NCBI GenBank assembly: GCA_020543525.1
Contig: JAHYIO010000031.1
Location: 2,976,001 to 3,040,000, forward strand
Length of the DNA: 64,000 nt
DNA from: Coriolopsis trogii
Lineage: Eukaryota; Basidiomycota; Agaricomycetes; Polyporales; Polyporaceae
Reading direction: 5' to 3'
Position 1 is the first letter of the stretch, and each line of letters starts with the position of its first letter. Below, piece by piece: positions 45,394-56,870 of the stretch. Made by a program: the position numbers and the translations under genes. A model generated the notes under the pieces. The model was not told the DNA's origin. It saw only the letters and a list, made by a program, of their open reading frames with translations, and ran no database searches.

Positions 45394-48125
45394 ATGAACT
45401 CACCGGCGTTGAAGCCGCCCTCATCGACACCAGACACTGATAGCCTGGTTCGACGTCTTGCGGGTCCTTCTTCTACTAAGGCTGGGTTAGAATCTCAGTG
45501 CGAGACTGCTCACGGTGATGATAGGCGCTTATAATGCTGGGTTTTAGACTCGCGAAAGACCAGACCGAGATCAACCGGATTATCGCGGAGGCGTCGAAAG
45601 GATCCAAGTTCTACGAGGTGAGTGCTACTCATGGTTTGCGCGCATCTTTGCCCACAGCTGTTGGACTAGAATGAGAAGAGGAAAGACAAGGATTTGACGG
45701 AGAGGATTGAGCGAATACTCAAACATCGGGACGAGGTGATGAAAGGCGTAGACCTCGGTACGTCCCTCGCTCAAGTCCCTTAAGCGTTCTCACATCCTCC
45801 AGCCAAAGTCGAGCAAAGCGTGGACAAGCTGGTGAGTAGTCAATATACCCGTCTACACTATGTCCTTATGAGCTTCATGTACACAGCTCGCTCAACTTGA
45901 ATCCCAACGAGACCTCTCTCAATTCATCGTTCATGTAGACATGGATGCGTTCTACGCCAGTGTTGAGCTACTGGACAACCCTTCCCTAGCCTCCAAGCCG
46001 TTTGCCGTAAGCATTCTATGATCCGACGGATTGTCTATGCGCGTATTCAAGTTTCTCGACAGGTGGGCCACGGAGTCCTAACAACTGCCTCGTACGAGGC
46101 ACGCAGGTACGGCGCTCGGTCCGGCATGCCCAGTAAGTCTGAGATAGTCTTTTGGTATGCGAATAATCCACTATAACAATGGAGCAGCGTTCATTGCGAA
46201 GAAGCTCTGCCCTGATTTGATCATCATCTCAAACCATTTTCAGCGATACAGTGAGATGTCGCAGAAAGTCATGGCTATCTTCCGACGATATGACCCCACC
46301 ATGTGCGCCGCTGGCTGTGATGAAGGATATTTGAAGCGAGTTGGCCACGTATATCCTCGTGTGAGACGTGCTGACTTGTCCTCAGTATCACGTCTTACTG
46401 TGAGGAGCATTCCTTGACTCCTGAAGAATGTGTGCTGCAAATGAGGCGCGTTGTACACGAGGAGACGAAGTTGACTGTCAGTGCTGGAATTGCACCGAAC
46501 AAAGTACGTGGCATCTTCCCATCATTGGATTTAGCTGACAGTGACTCGTTTGTCACGACAAGATGTTGGCCAAGGTGAGCCACAAGGAGTTGGCCCTTTA
46601 GTGCGTTGTCACCGAAATATCCTAGATTTGTTCAGATAGGGTGCTTGGCAATCTCCGCTCTCTCGACAGAGATTAGGCTAACCTCGCCAGCTAGAATAAG
46701 CCTAATGGGCAGTTCAAGCTGGACTTCGAGCCAGAGGCTATCAAAGCCTTCATGCGCGATCTGTCCATCCGGAAGGTGCCAGGCGTAGGTCGTGTAAACG
46801 AGAGATTACTCGAATCTATAGGGGTAAAGGTACGCGGTCAATGTCCCATATGGTATGCTCTCCTGACCAGCCCCGCGGAAGACGTGCGGCGATATATTCA
46901 CTCAGAGAGCGGTGCTGTCACTATTGGACAAGCAGTTCGGGTTAATGTTTCTTCTCCAAACATACCTCGGTATCGCTTCGAATATAGTCGAGCCGTGGCA
47001 ACGGGAGGAACGGAAGAGTATTGGGGCGGAACGGTCTGGCTGTACCACTCGTCTTTGCATAACTTTGCTCATACGAATACTCCTTAGGACCTTTCATTCG
47101 ATCTCCGACACGAGCAAGATCCATGAAAAACTCGAAGAGGTTGCAGCTGAACTCTCCGACGATATGACTGAAGGTGGATGGACAGGGAAGACTGTAACGC
47201 TGAAGTACAAGCTCGACAACTTTCAAGTCTTTACCCGTGCCAAGTCATTCGACAAATGGGTGTCGACAAGGAAGGAGGATCTGCTAGCGGTGAGAGGACT
47301 TGCTGAACCTTTCTATACATATGTCTCATGCCTCACTCAGATTGGCAAAGACTTGCTCAAACCCGAGTTACCTTTGACTCTCCGACTTATAGGACTTCGG
47401 GTGACCAAACTGAAAGACCTCAAGGCCGAGGCCGAGTCTAAAGCTCGTGGGATCAAGAGGGTGCGTTAGATTCTGCACAGTGTATGCGAAAAGCTCACCG
47501 TTACCAGTTCTTCGACGCTACTGCCTCTCCCGTGTCCTCTCACAAGAAACGACGGGTGGAAACTTCGCACTCTGAAGAGCATGATGACGAGCTCCCCCAG
47601 ATGTCGCAGGATGGCTTCGCCATGTCGATGCCTGGATATCACGACGACGTACACGCTGGAGGCCTCGACGCGGACGAAGAGCAGACTGATATACTTCAGC
47701 ACGAGCTGGAACCTGGAACCATAACGAAGCTTGCGTCATCAACAGCGCCAACAGTGTGCGACTCGTTGAAACCCTCCTCGTCCGTATCAGCATCGGTCTC
47801 CTCTGCGACACATCGGAAGCTCGTATCGGCTGTAAAGCATGACCGAGACGAGGCCGATCAACCTCTAGCTTCTGCTCTGGAATGTCCGATATGTGGCAAG
47901 ATGTTAGAAACAGACAACCAGGGCCTTAACGAACACGTCGACTTCTGTTTGAGCAAGCAGGCAATCAAAGAGGCTCAGACGGCGTCTCTCCAATCCACGA
48001 GTAATGGTACGAAAGATTTGTTTTCTCTGTCGAAGAGGCGGGGAAGCAAGTCGACATCGCGTCAAAGTAAGGCGGGTGGTTCTGGGCAGGGAGAAGGATT
48101 GTTCAGGTATCGGAAGAAGGATTGA
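45394..48125 (+). CDS. DNA polymerase kappa (Y-family, DinB)
   Basis: This is a translesion DNA polymerase. The start MNSPALKPPSSTPDTDSLVR is followed by the kappa-specific N-clasp (AKDQTEINRIIAEASKGSKF, EKRKDKDLTERIERILKHRD). The palm has FIVHVDMDAFYASVELLDNP and CAAGCDEGYLNIT, carrying the metal-binding acidic residues. SYEARRYGARSGMPAFIAKK is the finger region. KVPGVGRVNERLLESIGVK is the HhH thumb. The little-finger domain runs through KTVTLKYKLDNFQVFTRAKS and PLTLRLIGLRVTKLKDL. Near the C-terminus ECPICGKMLETDNQGLNEHV with DFCL is a UBZ4 ubiquitin-binding zinc finger; one is present. The N-clasp separates kappa from other Y-family members. Exons are many and short, including two micro-exons listed separately. 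Confidence 0.94.
46563..46640 (+). other. two consecutive micro-exons (12 and 15 nt) in DNA polymerase kappa
   Basis: After SAGIAPNK the coding sequence continues in ATGTTGGCCAAG (46563-46574, MLAK), then ATTTGTTCAGATAGG (46626-46640, ICSDR), then NKPNGQFKLDFEPEA. Each is bounded by AG and GT and is a multiple of three. The combined peptide matches the family motif APNKMLAKICSD.NKPNGQF. Confidence 0.8.
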
Positions 48126-48449
48126 CAGATCGTCATCGACGATTTTACAAGGTCATTATATCTATTTGGGGACATTTTGATTCATCATATTTTTGTAGCC
48201 CTATACTACACACACTACACTGCAATATCGTTGAGCATACTGTCTTCATCCATTTCACCACAGCAAGTGTTGAGTAGACTGTGACGCGTTACTTTGTGAC
48301 GATGTGAGGGTGACGTCACACAGGCGCGCACAGGGGCGATACTACTTAGCCCTGAATCAACTTGACTTCCGACTCCCTAGACAAAGTCGTATTGGGAACC
48401 GTTTCCTCTCTATCACACTTAGGCTTCCTCTGCACCCATTCACTTACCG
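48126..48449. other. gap between polymerase kappa and the WBP4-like gene
   Basis: Both genes run on +. This is a 324-bp spacer with the 3' flank of one and the promoter of the other. No gene is seen. Confidence 0.4.
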
Positions 48450-49647
48450 ATGTCGGAATACTGGGTGGCCCACAAGAAGTACTTCTGCAAGTACTGTAAC
48501 ATCTATATAGCGGACGATGCACCTTCACGAAGGCAACATGAGACCGGCCTCCGGCACAAGGGCAACGTCGAGCGGTTTGTACGCGGGCTCTACAAGGCCG
48601 GAGAAAAGCGCAAACAGGATCTAGAGGAGGAGAAGCGCGAGATGGCAAGGATAGAGAAGGTACGGAGCCATGTTATCTCATCTCGCCTGTAGTTTCGGGT
48701 TCACACCAGCAACCTCTTCTTTCTCACATCTACAGGCTGCCAACGCTGCGTTTGCCCAAGACGTAGGGTCGGGCGTCGCAAAGGCTGGGAGCAGCAGTTC
48801 CGTCGCGGCGTCCTCGTTGACTGTTGCTGCTGGCCCAAAAGCCGCAGCGCCCAAGCCGTCGAATCCGTTTGCGAACTACACTACGGCCGAGTCGCTGGGG
48901 TACACAGACCCCGACGCTGAGCGCGCAAAGGCCGAGGCAGAACGTCGGCGCACACAGGGCGTGGCAGGGGAATGGCAGGTTGTGGACATCGTACCCCCGC
49001 CTCCTGGAGATAATGGAGACGAAGATCGCGGAACAGGAGCGGGGTCTGTCGGACAAGGAGAGGCGCAGGCGCAGGGAACGGTGACGGAGGCAAGAACAGG
49101 AGAGAAGCGGCCTGCCGAGGTACCACTAGATGATGAGGACGCGCGGGGTTGGAAGCTGAGGCGGAAGACCGCTAGTGTGGGGCTGGGAGATCTCTACGAC
49201 CCTGGTGCGCTTCCTATCAAACTGAAGCCGAAGAAGGAGGAGGTGCAGGAGCAGACGGTGGGCGGTGGTGGCACAACCGGCGCAGGTACGGGCGCAGTGG
49301 GTAGCGAGAAGCCGAAGTGGTCCGCGAGGGGATGGAACAAGCCCGGTGCGTCCTCATCGACACATTCAGAGAGCCCCGCACAGGCAGAGATGGCAGTACA
49401 GTCGAAGGAAGGGTTGAAGTCGGAGGAAGGTTTGAAGTCGGAGGAAGGTTTGAAGTCGGAGGATGGGATTCTAGACAAGCTCGCTAGCGATCCTCTGCCC
49501 GAGGAGCCACCTGCTGGAGTCAAAACGGAAGAGGTCGAACAAGAGGCTATCGAACCCCCTGCACCACCACCACCGACCGGAGGCAGTCTGTTCAAGAAAC
49601 GCAAAGTACCTGTGGGTGGAGGGAGTAGAGGAGGCAGACGGGTTTGA
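48450..49647 (+). CDS. WW-domain-binding-protein-4-like splicing protein with U1-type zinc finger
   Basis: MSEYWVAHKKYFCKYCNIYI starts a matrin/U1-C type zinc finger with Cys13, Cys16, His30 and His36 (SRRQHETGLRHKGN). This N-terminal layout is that of WBP4/FBP21, a spliceosome-associated protein. One intron near 48660-48735 joins EMARIEK to AANAAFAQDVG. Then come KPSNPFANYTTAESLGYTDP, a region with DDEDARGWKLRRKTASVGLG and PIKLKPKKEE, and the C-terminal signature GGSLFKKRKVPVGGGSRGGR, also seen in WBP4. No WW domain is visible, as in other fungal members. A short 18-nt tandem repeat encodes SEEGLK repeats. Confidence 0.82.
49402..49467 (+). repeat. 18-nt in-frame tandem repeat in the WBP4-like gene
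   Basis: Units tcggaggaaggtttgaag repeat 3.7 times (first unit slightly diverged), encoding (SEEGLK)n. Frame is preserved, so copy number can vary without breaking the gene. Confidence 0.85.
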
Positions 49648-49969
49648 CAGAGCCAACGCCTGCATTCTTCTGGCTGAGTGTCTAGTTTGTGCTACGTATT
49701 GGACACATCTTGCGGTTAAATGTGTATGATATGCTGAATCGTTCGAGTTAGTCACACCCAGGATAGTTGCATTGTCCTTGAGTGCAATGACAGAGTTATC
49801 TGAAACAAAAGCAGAGTCCCACGAAACGTCAACCAGTGAGTGTTCAGCGGTCTCCCGTATGTACAGGCACAAGGATGTAGGATGTTTTCCATGTTTTTTG
49901 ATGATATTAGCTCTTGGTATGTACGAGTGGGGGATGCCAAGCAATACAGCATAGGAAGAACGCAGGACA
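49648..49969. other. gap between convergent WBP4-like and TIM17 genes
   Basis: 3' flanks of both genes. The exact end of TIM17 is uncertain, so part of this may be its 3' UTR. Confidence 0.35.
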
Positions 49970-50762
49970 TTATAGGAGCGTAAACAGCAGGAAATGCAAG
50001 GTACATCTAGAGTCCAGAGGGGAATCAATGGGCAAAACTGCGAGTCACTACTGTGGTTGCATGTTTTCCGGTACTGGGAGCCGATATTGAGTTGGATAGG
50101 CCTTACGAACGATAGTATGGACTTACTTGGTGGTAGCTGTGGACGCGTACCCTCGTTGAATACTCTCGACACCAGCACGCCAACCCCCTCGAAGACACTG
50201 AGCAATATACCACAAGCCACTGCCGATGTGAGAGCTCCCTTGGGACCGCCTATGTAAACGAGACGATTAGTACCAACTCAGAAGGGTAGGGAATCATAAG
50301 GGGTAACGCGGGATGGAGGGTGGGGAAACTCACTCCGTAGGGCAAGACAACCACCGGTGAGGAAACCGGATATGATACCGTTCCACATGTCCTCCTTTTG
50401 TCGGTAGCCCTTAACAGCACAGTCGAACGTCGAGAACATGCCACCCCAGACACCGAAGTTGCCACCAGTGACTGGTGCCCGAGCCTTGATGACAGAGAGG
50501 GCACCGACAAGGCGATCACCCTGAGCAGCGCGGTCAGTGTGTTTGGCTGAAGAACGTATGTGACAAACGTACTCTTGGTGAATTCCGTGCACCCTTGATG
50601 CCGTGCCAGATGGTGCCACCGACAGCACCCATAGCAAACGCGCTACCAAAGTCGGAGAGGATGACCCAAGGGCTATACCGAGGCGGGGTGGCTCAGCAAG
50701 AGACGATCGTTCGGTTTGCTGTGGGCTTACCATGGATCTCTGGTGTGATCAGCGTGAGCCAT
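49970..50762 (-). CDS. TIM17: mitochondrial import inner membrane translocase subunit TIM17
   Basis: Tim17 is a core subunit of the TIM23 presequence translocase. The start at 50762 reads [20 protein letters not shown]. Exon 2 gives [20 protein letters not shown], and exon 3 [20 protein letters not shown] and [20 protein letters not shown]. These continue to [20 protein letters not shown]. The last conserved exon is [41 protein letters not shown]. GxxxG-type helices and the two cysteines expected in Tim17 are present. The end after QLPP requires an intron whose acceptor I cannot fix; one option ends at TAA 49970-49972. The start is divergent from the CDCA7-like gene 250 bp away. Confidence 0.93.
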
Positions 50763-51012
50763 GTCGTGTCGTCGTCGGTGTCGTGCACAAGTGGATGAGC
50801 TCCTGGACGTCTCTCGTCAGACTCCTTGTCACCGTCAGCGCCGAGGGCCGTCCCAGATAGACGCCCGAAATTCTTGGTTCAGGGCAGGCCAGTCACGTGC
50901 CGGCACTGACACGGTGCATGTGACGGCCCGACGCGCCGCGCGCGAGCTGCCATGGCTCCTGTTGATCGAGATAGTCTCTCTCCCACCAACCACCACGACT
51001 CTGATTGCAACT
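50763..51012. promoter_or_regulatory. divergent promoter, TIM17 / CDCA7-like gene
   Basis: Only 250 bp separate the two start codons, so the promoter must be shared. CACGTG (50894-50899) is a perfect E-box palindrome. Confidence 0.5.
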
Positions 51013-53879
51013 ATGAACACTCCTCAAGCTGCGCGCCGGCGCAAGTCTCAAGTCTTCGTTGAAATACCCCCGTCTCCGTATTCTGCGAGCTCTAGCAAAA
51101 TGGAGCGCACAAGCCACCTGGGGAACACGCCCTTGAAGGCAGTTGTCATGAACGTCAACGACCCTCCCACTCCGCCTAGTACCTCCAGCCAACTCAAGAG
51201 AAAAACTCTGGAGGAGCCCGCCGACATGATGCAGAAGGACGACGCGCATGCGAAAAAGGCGAAAACCGAGAACGCGTCCAAAGACTCCATAGTCAACAAA
51301 CCCAGCAAGAGCGTCAAGAATACAGGAAAGGCTGGAGACGCTCCGAAACCAGAGGCAAGCCTCCCGAGGTGTCACCAGTGCGCAAGGCTCTATGACCCAG
51401 AGGGTACGTGCGGATTCTACCTAATGTTGAGGCACGTTTCACACTGCATAACAGCTGTCGTCCACTGTACCTTCAAGCGTCGGGCTGGTCAACGCTGCGT
51501 TCTCAGGTATTGTAAAGCTTGCCTGCGCAATCGATACGGCCACAACATAGAAGAGATTAAAGGCCGCGCGCCTTCATCATTCCCACAAGCGGAGCAGGAT
51601 AAGCATATAGAGGGAACAGAGTACTTGTACCAGTGAGTGGAGCCGTCGCCTATCCCTACGATAACCGTTGATGTCGTATCAGGTGCCCTCGTTGCTGCGA
51701 CTTGTGCAACTGTAGAATTTGTCGAAGGGCGAAGGGTCTACCAGCAACCGGGTGCGTGTATACATCTGCTGGCAAGAACTCGAACTTGACTATATGCGTA
51801 GTAATCTCAACTTATCACCTTGTACCCGCAAAGACCTTGCTCCCCCTGCCCCTGGAGCAACCGAGGATGATGGTTTTGGTCCAGAGCTCAATGTCCGTGT
51901 GCAATAACCTCCTCGCCGATATTACTGTCTGACTAGCCGCACAACAGACAGGTCCCAGTCGCCAGAGCGCCAAACTCACACCGTCGAGCGGTAAGACTCC
52001 GTATACAACTGGCAAGTCTCAGAATGTTGCGAAGGCAGGCGCGGTGTCGAGGCAGAGGATCTCTGCGCAGATCAAGCCTCGTGGGTCTAAGGTCGTACCA
52101 CATGTGCTCGTCCCGCCGTCTCCGTATAAGATCAAGACGAATTTCACGGGCTCTCTCAAAGCGAAAAATACGCGTCCCCTCAAGCCAACTCTCCAGGCTC
52201 CCCCGAAACCTATGCCTAAACCCATGTGGTCTACTCTTCCTACTCCTCTGACTTTCGGTGGGGCGGTTGAGCGGATGAACATTCGTGAATTTCTCCTGCG
52301 GTTCGCACATCTAGCTGATATCGCTCGCTCCCACCTTGAGGAGCTCGAAGAACTTGCTACTGATGACCCCTACGTGGATGACGACGAGGCGTCTGAGGGT
52401 CGGTTGATAGGCTGGATCGGCGAACCTGCTCTGAGGGCTATTCTCATCGGCCTCGTGACACTCTTCAGCAAGGACGCGCATGAGCAAGACGAAGCCACCT
52501 CTGTGTATCTTCGGGCCATTCAGCAGCTGAAAGGTAGCGGTGCCAATCTGAACAAGATATGGTCTGCTCTTGCTACCCTCAGGGACGAGTCGGATTTGGA
52601 TTTCCCGGACCCCTTACCTCCACCGGCCAGCGCGACCCAACGTCATACCCGTAGCGGCGCTAATGCTCGGGATTCCGTCCCCGTTGTCACTACATCTCAA
52701 CTCGTTCCTGTGGTCGCTGCCCTCGTTGAGAACGCTCTTAGAACCAATCGCGTCCAGGAAGACTTCGACCGGGCCGCCGCCCAGGAGAAGGAACTCTCGC
52801 GTGCTGCTCGTGACCTCTCCGCTGCGGAGAACGCACGCTTCCGCGATCTTAAGGCAGCGAAGTCGGAGTCCAGAGGCAAGGCCAAGAAGGCTGACAAGGC
52901 CGCCAGGACTGGTGACCAAAGCAAGAGCAAGGCAACAGCGGGAAAGATCCCCCTCGAGGTCAGGAGGGCCGCCCGCGAGGCGCACGACGCGGAGCTCGCC
53001 AAGATTGACTACGCATACCGGGTCGCGTCAGCGGAGTGCATCCCACGCTTTGGTCCTATCGGGCGCGATACGGAGGGGAGGGTGTACTACGCGATCACTC
53101 CTGGTGTAATTGAACGCGACGCTGCGCTCGATCTACTGGAGGGCGGTAAAGGCGAGGTCAAGTTCAGCAAGAAGCGCGTCGCAGAGCTGGAGGATCGCAA
53201 GTACATGAAGCACTGGTCGTGGTTCGTCGCGGTCTATGGACGCAAGCCCGAAGGAGCTGAAGTAGCTAAGCTCGATGGCGATGGCGGTGATACTGAGGAT
53301 CAGGAGGACGGGGCCGCAGAGCGCTGGTGGGCGTTCTGGCAGCCTGAGGAGGTTGTGAAGCTCGCGGAATGGGTCGCGATGAAGTATGGGATCGACTTAG
53401 ACGCGAAGCGCATCTCGAAGAGCTCGGAAGACTCTACGGTCGTCGACGTCGACCATACCGGTCACGTTACAAAGCCAGCTGATGACAAGAAAGCTCGTGG
53501 TCGCCCCTCAAACGCCAGTTCGGCGGCCAGTACCTCGCGGCCACGCAAGTTCGCTTCCTTGAACAAGGACTCGTCCTCTGACGAAGAAGAGTCCGACTCT
53601 CACGGAAGCGACGTTGACGGGAGCGACGACGATGGCGACATTCAGATGCGCGTTGACCGTCGCGGAGAGCCTGTGCCAACCAAGAACGACCTTCGTGCGT
53701 TGGCGACTGGCTTGAAGGACTACGCTGAGCTGCTTGAGTGGCGCATCAAGCGTGCTACAAAAGGCGGCCAGGATGGCTCTGGAGACAAGAATGACAAGGT
53801 GGAGACAGCGCTGGACAAAGGAAAGGCGGTGGCGAGGACGTCAGAGCCGATCCCGCCTTCTACATTCTATGCCAAGTGA
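51013..53879 (+). CDS. CDCA7-type zinc finger (zf-4CXXC_R1) protein with DDT/WHIM-like regions
   Basis: From ATG 51013 a basic disordered N-terminus leads to RCHQCARLYDPE. Joined exons then give VVHCTFKRRAGQRCVLRYCK and ACLRNRYGHNIEEIKG. Next come CPRCCDLCNCRICRRAKGLP and ATG. The CHQC, C...C, ACLRNRYG and CNCRICR pattern is that of CDCA7 and plant relatives, where CDCA7 binds DNA and activates the HELLS/DDM1 remodeller. Downstream, FGGAVERMNIREFLLRFAHL resembles a DDT domain, EGRLIGWIGEPALRAILIGL a WHIM1-like block, and RFGPIGRDTEGRVYYAITPG with WWAFWQPEEVVKLAEWV a WHIM2/WSD-like block. The tail is acidic. It is probably a chromatin factor. An exon boundary at 51755-51950 is ambiguous. The zinc finger is firm, DDT/WHIM likely. 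Confidence 0.82.
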
Positions 53880-54066
53880 TGCGTTCTTACGCTTTTCCAT
53901 ATGTCCTTTTCCTTATCCGCATGTTTGCGAATTGACGGACTCCGTCTTAGTTTTATCACTAATGGTATCTCGCTGCTAGTAGACATCCTTCCCGTCCGTG
54001 CGGACCATCACTCAATTCGCGCTCATATGTATACTAACTTCTGAACCGACTATATGATTTGGTCGC

Positions 54067-54663
54067 TTACATCTTGCATTGTCGTTCTATCATGGAAACG
54101 AGCTCGTCCGCAGTGACTGGTCGCTCTATACACCGCGACAAGCGCTGCGCCATGAGCGTTGCGAGGACGTGTTTGCACTGTAAGGTTTCTCAGCCCTCGG
54201 AGCAGTGGCAAAATGGGTGGACTGAGCTGCGTACCATGATTTGCGTCTCGGCGAGGAGGACAGAGTACGCGTATGCAGGACAGGTGCAATATGCCAGTGC
54301 GTGGCCGCCTGGCGAAGGTAGTCCGGGGAAGACGGTGTACGTTGCTGTCGAGCCGAGGACTTCGAATTGCGGTCTCCCCCAAGGAGTCTTGTGCACGATG
54401 ACTGACCATCAAAAATGAGCTATCAACATTACTCATCCAGGAATGTCTCCCTACTCACCACCGTCTCGGTCGATAAGATCCAGGGCACCTAAGAGCAACG
54501 TCTCTGGGAAGAAGAATCGGAGTTTCTCGAGGGAGTCTTCGACTGTAACCAATATTGGAGTTCACAATCTCATATGCCAGAGTATTCATGGCTTACACGT
54601 CTCAATGTCTAAGCCCTCGAGAACATCGTCGAGTATAGCCATGACCTTGGAAGAGGGAGGCAT
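54067..54663 (-). CDS. SWIM zinc-finger protein, Sws1/ZSWIM7 homologue (Shu complex)
   Basis: This short four-exon gene has no long open frame. From ATG 54663: MPPSSKVMAILDDVLEGLDI, intron, EDSLEKLRFFFPETLLLGAL and DLIDRDG, intron, VIVHKTPWGRPQFEVLGSTA and FPGLPSPGGHALAYCTCPAY, then AYSVLLAETQIM, intron, CKHVLATLMAQRLSRCIERP and ending ERQCKM (TAA 54067). All three introns are GT-AG and in phase. The protein has about 142 residues, close to human ZSWIM7. The SWIM signature CxC...CxH uses Cys89, Cys91, Cys107 and His109, split by the last intron. Sws1 proteins work with Rad51 paralogues in homologous recombination. It is divergent from TRM11. Confidence 0.85.
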
Positions 54664-54949
54664 GTTCAAGGATACGCGACTGGGAGCACCGTGACTGCCA
54701 GTGGCTTAATCCGTGCATGATGGGTTAGAAGTAGCTACACACCAAGCCCCATCTGAAAACCAAGTCTTACATGTCAGAATGTTTGATGTATCACCCTGCG
54801 GACTTGACTGACCGCCAGTGGAATGACCCGCCTGAGAGTCAGGTGGATGGATTCCAGTTGGGTAGCCGCCCGAGGGAGTCGGTGACAAGCGCCTCGAGAA
54901 AAAGCTCACAGCCACCACGAACATCGAACTTGGACGCGAACAGCCATCC
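54664..54949. promoter_or_regulatory. divergent promoter, SWS1-like / TRM11
   Basis: 286 bp lie between the two divergent start codons. No coding sequence; no TATA box recognised. Confidence 0.45.
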
Positions 54950-56870
54950 ATGCTGACCCAGTATCTTTTCGTATTTGCGCAGGTTCACGACGAGTTTCGG
55001 ATACCCGAGCTACTCTCGGTATCCGAACTCTATGGATTCCAGATCAAATTCCCCGAAAGTGCTGAAGACAAGGATACATCCCGGCCATTCATGATTCTCG
55101 AACTCGAGGACGAGGAACATGCACGACTGCTTGCGAGGAGATGCATCCTGATTAAGTGCGTATCACGTTTTTCATGAAAGCTCTGGGAGGCGACTCATTT
55201 GTGGGACTGCAGATATGTATGCGAGTTCTACGCGCGAGGGAAATCGTATGACGAAGTTCATGCACGCAATCGACAACGGTCTCACCAGTGGGCGAAATAT
55301 ATCGAGAATACCTCCTTCAAGTTTCTTGTCACAGCGTTCAACCATACTATTCCCCAATGGCGTCAGAAAGACGTCGTTGAAAGCTTCTCATATATGGACT
55401 TTCGAGGGAAGATCGACATGAAGCACCCGGATATCACTCTTACGTGCTTCGAAGAATGTTCGAGCTTGATCTGCATTGGTGCCATGGTCTCACGCTCACT
55501 CAATGTATTTCCTTCAAGATCCTGACAAGCATGGTACCACTCGCGAGAAAATCGAAGGAGACGGAGACTTCGATGAGGTCTGGTTCGGCAGGTTGGTACG
55601 TTTATCATGCCTCACGATGAACCCACACGACCTGAGCATATGATATCCCTAGATCGAGGTAGGATCAGCCCGTCCGCTGGCCAAAAGGTTCGACGTCAAG
55701 AAACGTGTCTACTACGGCAACACCAGCATGGAAGCCGAGATGTCCCTATTGATGGCGAACCAAACGCTTGTAAGTAGGAACTGTTCGCCGCGATCTTTTG
55801 TTACTGATACGGCCATTAGGCTTCTCCTGGTAAAATTATCTACGATCCGTTCATAGGGACGGGTAGCATGGCATACGTAAGAATTCTGCCCACTCTGTAA
55901 TGGTTTGCGCTGATGTTTCGCAGACAACGGCACACTTCGGCGCGTTTGTCTTCGGGTCGGACATTGACGGTCGACAAATGAGAGGCAAGGGTACGTCTCC
56001 CAACTTCCCCCCGTGCAATGACGGCTCATCATGAATACAGCCAAAACTCCTGGTATCTTGCGCGCTGCCGCACAGTACGGCGTCGCTAATCGCATCATGG
56101 ACCTGAGCACGTTCGACGTCACCCAGAATCCATGGCGCTGTGGCGAACTCTTCGACGCCATTATCACCGATCCTCCTTGTGAGTTGTTACGCGGAATCCG
56201 CATATACTCATCGGACATCTGGCTCAAAGAGCCCCATCTTAGACGGCGTTCGTGCGGGCGCAAAACGTCTGGGACGCAAGGATAATCGCCCACCACGGGA
56301 CGGTCCTCCACCAATCCATGTTGAACGTCCGTTAGTATACAACCATCGAGTGTGCTGCTGCAACGAACTCAGGTGTCATCATAGGAACGACCAACCGTAC
56401 ATCCCACCGACAAAACCGTACGAGTTGTCAGAGCTCGCCAGAGATCTAGTTGTCTTGGCTCGATATTTGCTCAAGCCTCGCGGGCGACTCGTCTTCTTCC
56501 TGCCAACAGTGACGGAGGAGTACGAAGAACTCGACGTCCAAGCGATGCTATGCGAGGGCATGGAGGTCATCGCGAACTCTTTGCAGAACTTCGGCTCCTG
56601 GGGTCGTAGGGTGCGTGTATATGGCTTTAGCGCGCTGCTGCAAGTCTGAACACAGCCTCGACCACGTAGCTCATCACAATTCGCAAGACGACCTGTGAGA
56701 AGTACCCGCGGCCGTCCTTCGACCCTGCGCATGCGGTCACGGAGAACATCGAGACGCATGTTCCTGCCCATAAGGACTTCAGACAGAAATACTTCCAGGG
56801 ATTCAAGAAAGGCGAAAGCGGCGCGAGATCACCAAGTCCATCCATGGACCAACAGGGAATTGGGAGATGA
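54950..56870 (+). CDS. TRM11: tRNA (guanine-N2) methyltransferase Trm11
   Basis: Trm11, with Trm112, makes m2G10 in tRNA. The start at 54950 reads MLTQYLFVFAQVHDEFRIPE, then LLSVSELYGFQIKFPE. The THUMP-like part includes FKFLVTAFNHTIPQWRQKDV and SYMDFRGKIDMKHPDITLTC. The Rossmann methyltransferase begins with RVYYGNTSMEAEMSLLMANQ. The SAM-binding motif is IIYDPFIGTGSMAYTTAHFG and FGSDIDGRQMRGK. The catalytic DPPY is rebuilt across an intron (FDAIITDPPYGVRAGAKRL). The final exons give LARYLLKPRGRLVFFLPTVT and SLQNFGSWGRRLITIRKTTC, ending at TGA 56870. About ten short introns are needed; the main motifs join in frame. Assignment is secure. Confidence 0.92.

Noticed and set aside
54059..54418. 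119-codon plus-strand open frame
   Set aside because: It lies opposite the Sws1-like gene, whose spliced minus-strand product has a clear SWIM signature.
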